Source: Aliivibrio_A sp016764915 (GTDB taxonomy: Bacteria; Pseudomonadota; Gammaproteobacteria; Enterobacterales; Vibrionaceae). From it: 64,000 bases of DNA. The translations under genes were made by a program, and so were the position numbers. Each line of letters begins with the position of its first letter. Position 1 is the stretch's first letter. The notes beneath the pieces were generated by a model, which was not told where the DNA came from, did not search any database, and worked only from the letters and a program-made list of their open reading frames with translations. The stretch lies in contig OZ245058.1 in NCBI GenBank assembly GCA_965224595.1, positions 372,001 through 436,000 on the forward strand, read 5' to 3'. This document shows positions 64,000 through 64,000 of the stretch, in pieces.

Positions 64000-64000
64000 C

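Noticed and set aside
1..64000. Search for prophage, insertion sequences, CRISPR, integrons or toxin-antitoxin/defence islands.
   Set aside because: No transposase, integrase or phage structural genes, no regularly spaced repeats, and gene order is conserved core throughout. RecBCD is the only defence-related system seen.

Overview
The window is a gene-dense, low-GC stretch of gammaproteobacterial core chromosome. Gene content and order (recC-recB-recD without ptrA, argA, mltA-tcdA-csdE-csdA, gcvB/gcvA-ygdD-rlmM, xni-ppnN, queF-syd-csrB-yqcC-truC, map/rpsB-tsf-pyrH-frr-uppS-cdsA-dxr-rseP-bamA-skp-lpxD-fabZ-lpxA-lpxB-rnhB-dnaE-accA-tilS, glnB, mltD), together with DUF2850-, DUF3301- and DUF3549-type proteins, point to the Vibrionaceae (Vibrio, Aliivibrio, Photobacterium or a relative). 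The genus cannot be fixed by reading alone. I see no prophage, insertion sequence, CRISPR array, tRNA or rRNA, and all full-length core genes read through without frameshifts.

Layout: 1-1573 holds a LysR regulator (cut by the left edge) divergent from a TehA/SLAC1-type transporter. 1763-11159 is recC, recB and recD. 11168-15724 holds a DMT exporter, a PAS-GGDEF diguanylate cyclase, a carboxymuconolactone-decarboxylase-like protein, argA and a DUF2850 membrane protein. 15725-22877 carries mltA, the tcdA/csdE/csdA group for sulfur transfer and t6A tRNA modification, the small RNA GcvB divergent from gcvA, and a tightly overlapping gcvA-hydrolase-ygdD-rlmM string. 22944-30006 is a leftward block: xni, ppnN, a diguanylate cyclase, a TPR-membrane protein with a decayed GGDEF domain, and queF.

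30120-35501 holds syd, a zinc-ribbon protein, yaiI, a small coiled-coil protein, the large regulatory RNA CsrB (about 440 nt, about 32 GGA motifs, matching promoter, terminator and upstream response-regulator box), DUF3301, DUF3549, yqcC and truC. 35555-39695 is yaeH, glnD and map on the minus strand. 39986-59157 is the long plus-strand cluster for translation, undecaprenyl, phospholipid and isoprenoid synthesis, outer-membrane assembly, lipid A synthesis, replication (dnaE) and fatty acid synthesis (accA), broken up by several hairpin terminators or attenuators. 59230-63999 has tilS, a cytochrome c, glnB, a YafD-like EEP protein and mltD.

Functional links: GlnD (36101-38731) modifies GlnB (61130-61468). 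CsrB antagonises CsrA, and two GGDEF-family genes lie a few kb away. GcvA and GcvB form the glycine-responsive regulatory pair. BamA, Skp, RseP and LpxA/B/D together build and monitor the outer membrane. The main features a protein-only annotation would miss are the two regulatory RNAs (GcvB on the minus strand and CsrB) and the structured rpsB leader. No convincing wholly new system was found; the most unusual protein is the TPR/degenerate-GGDEF membrane protein.
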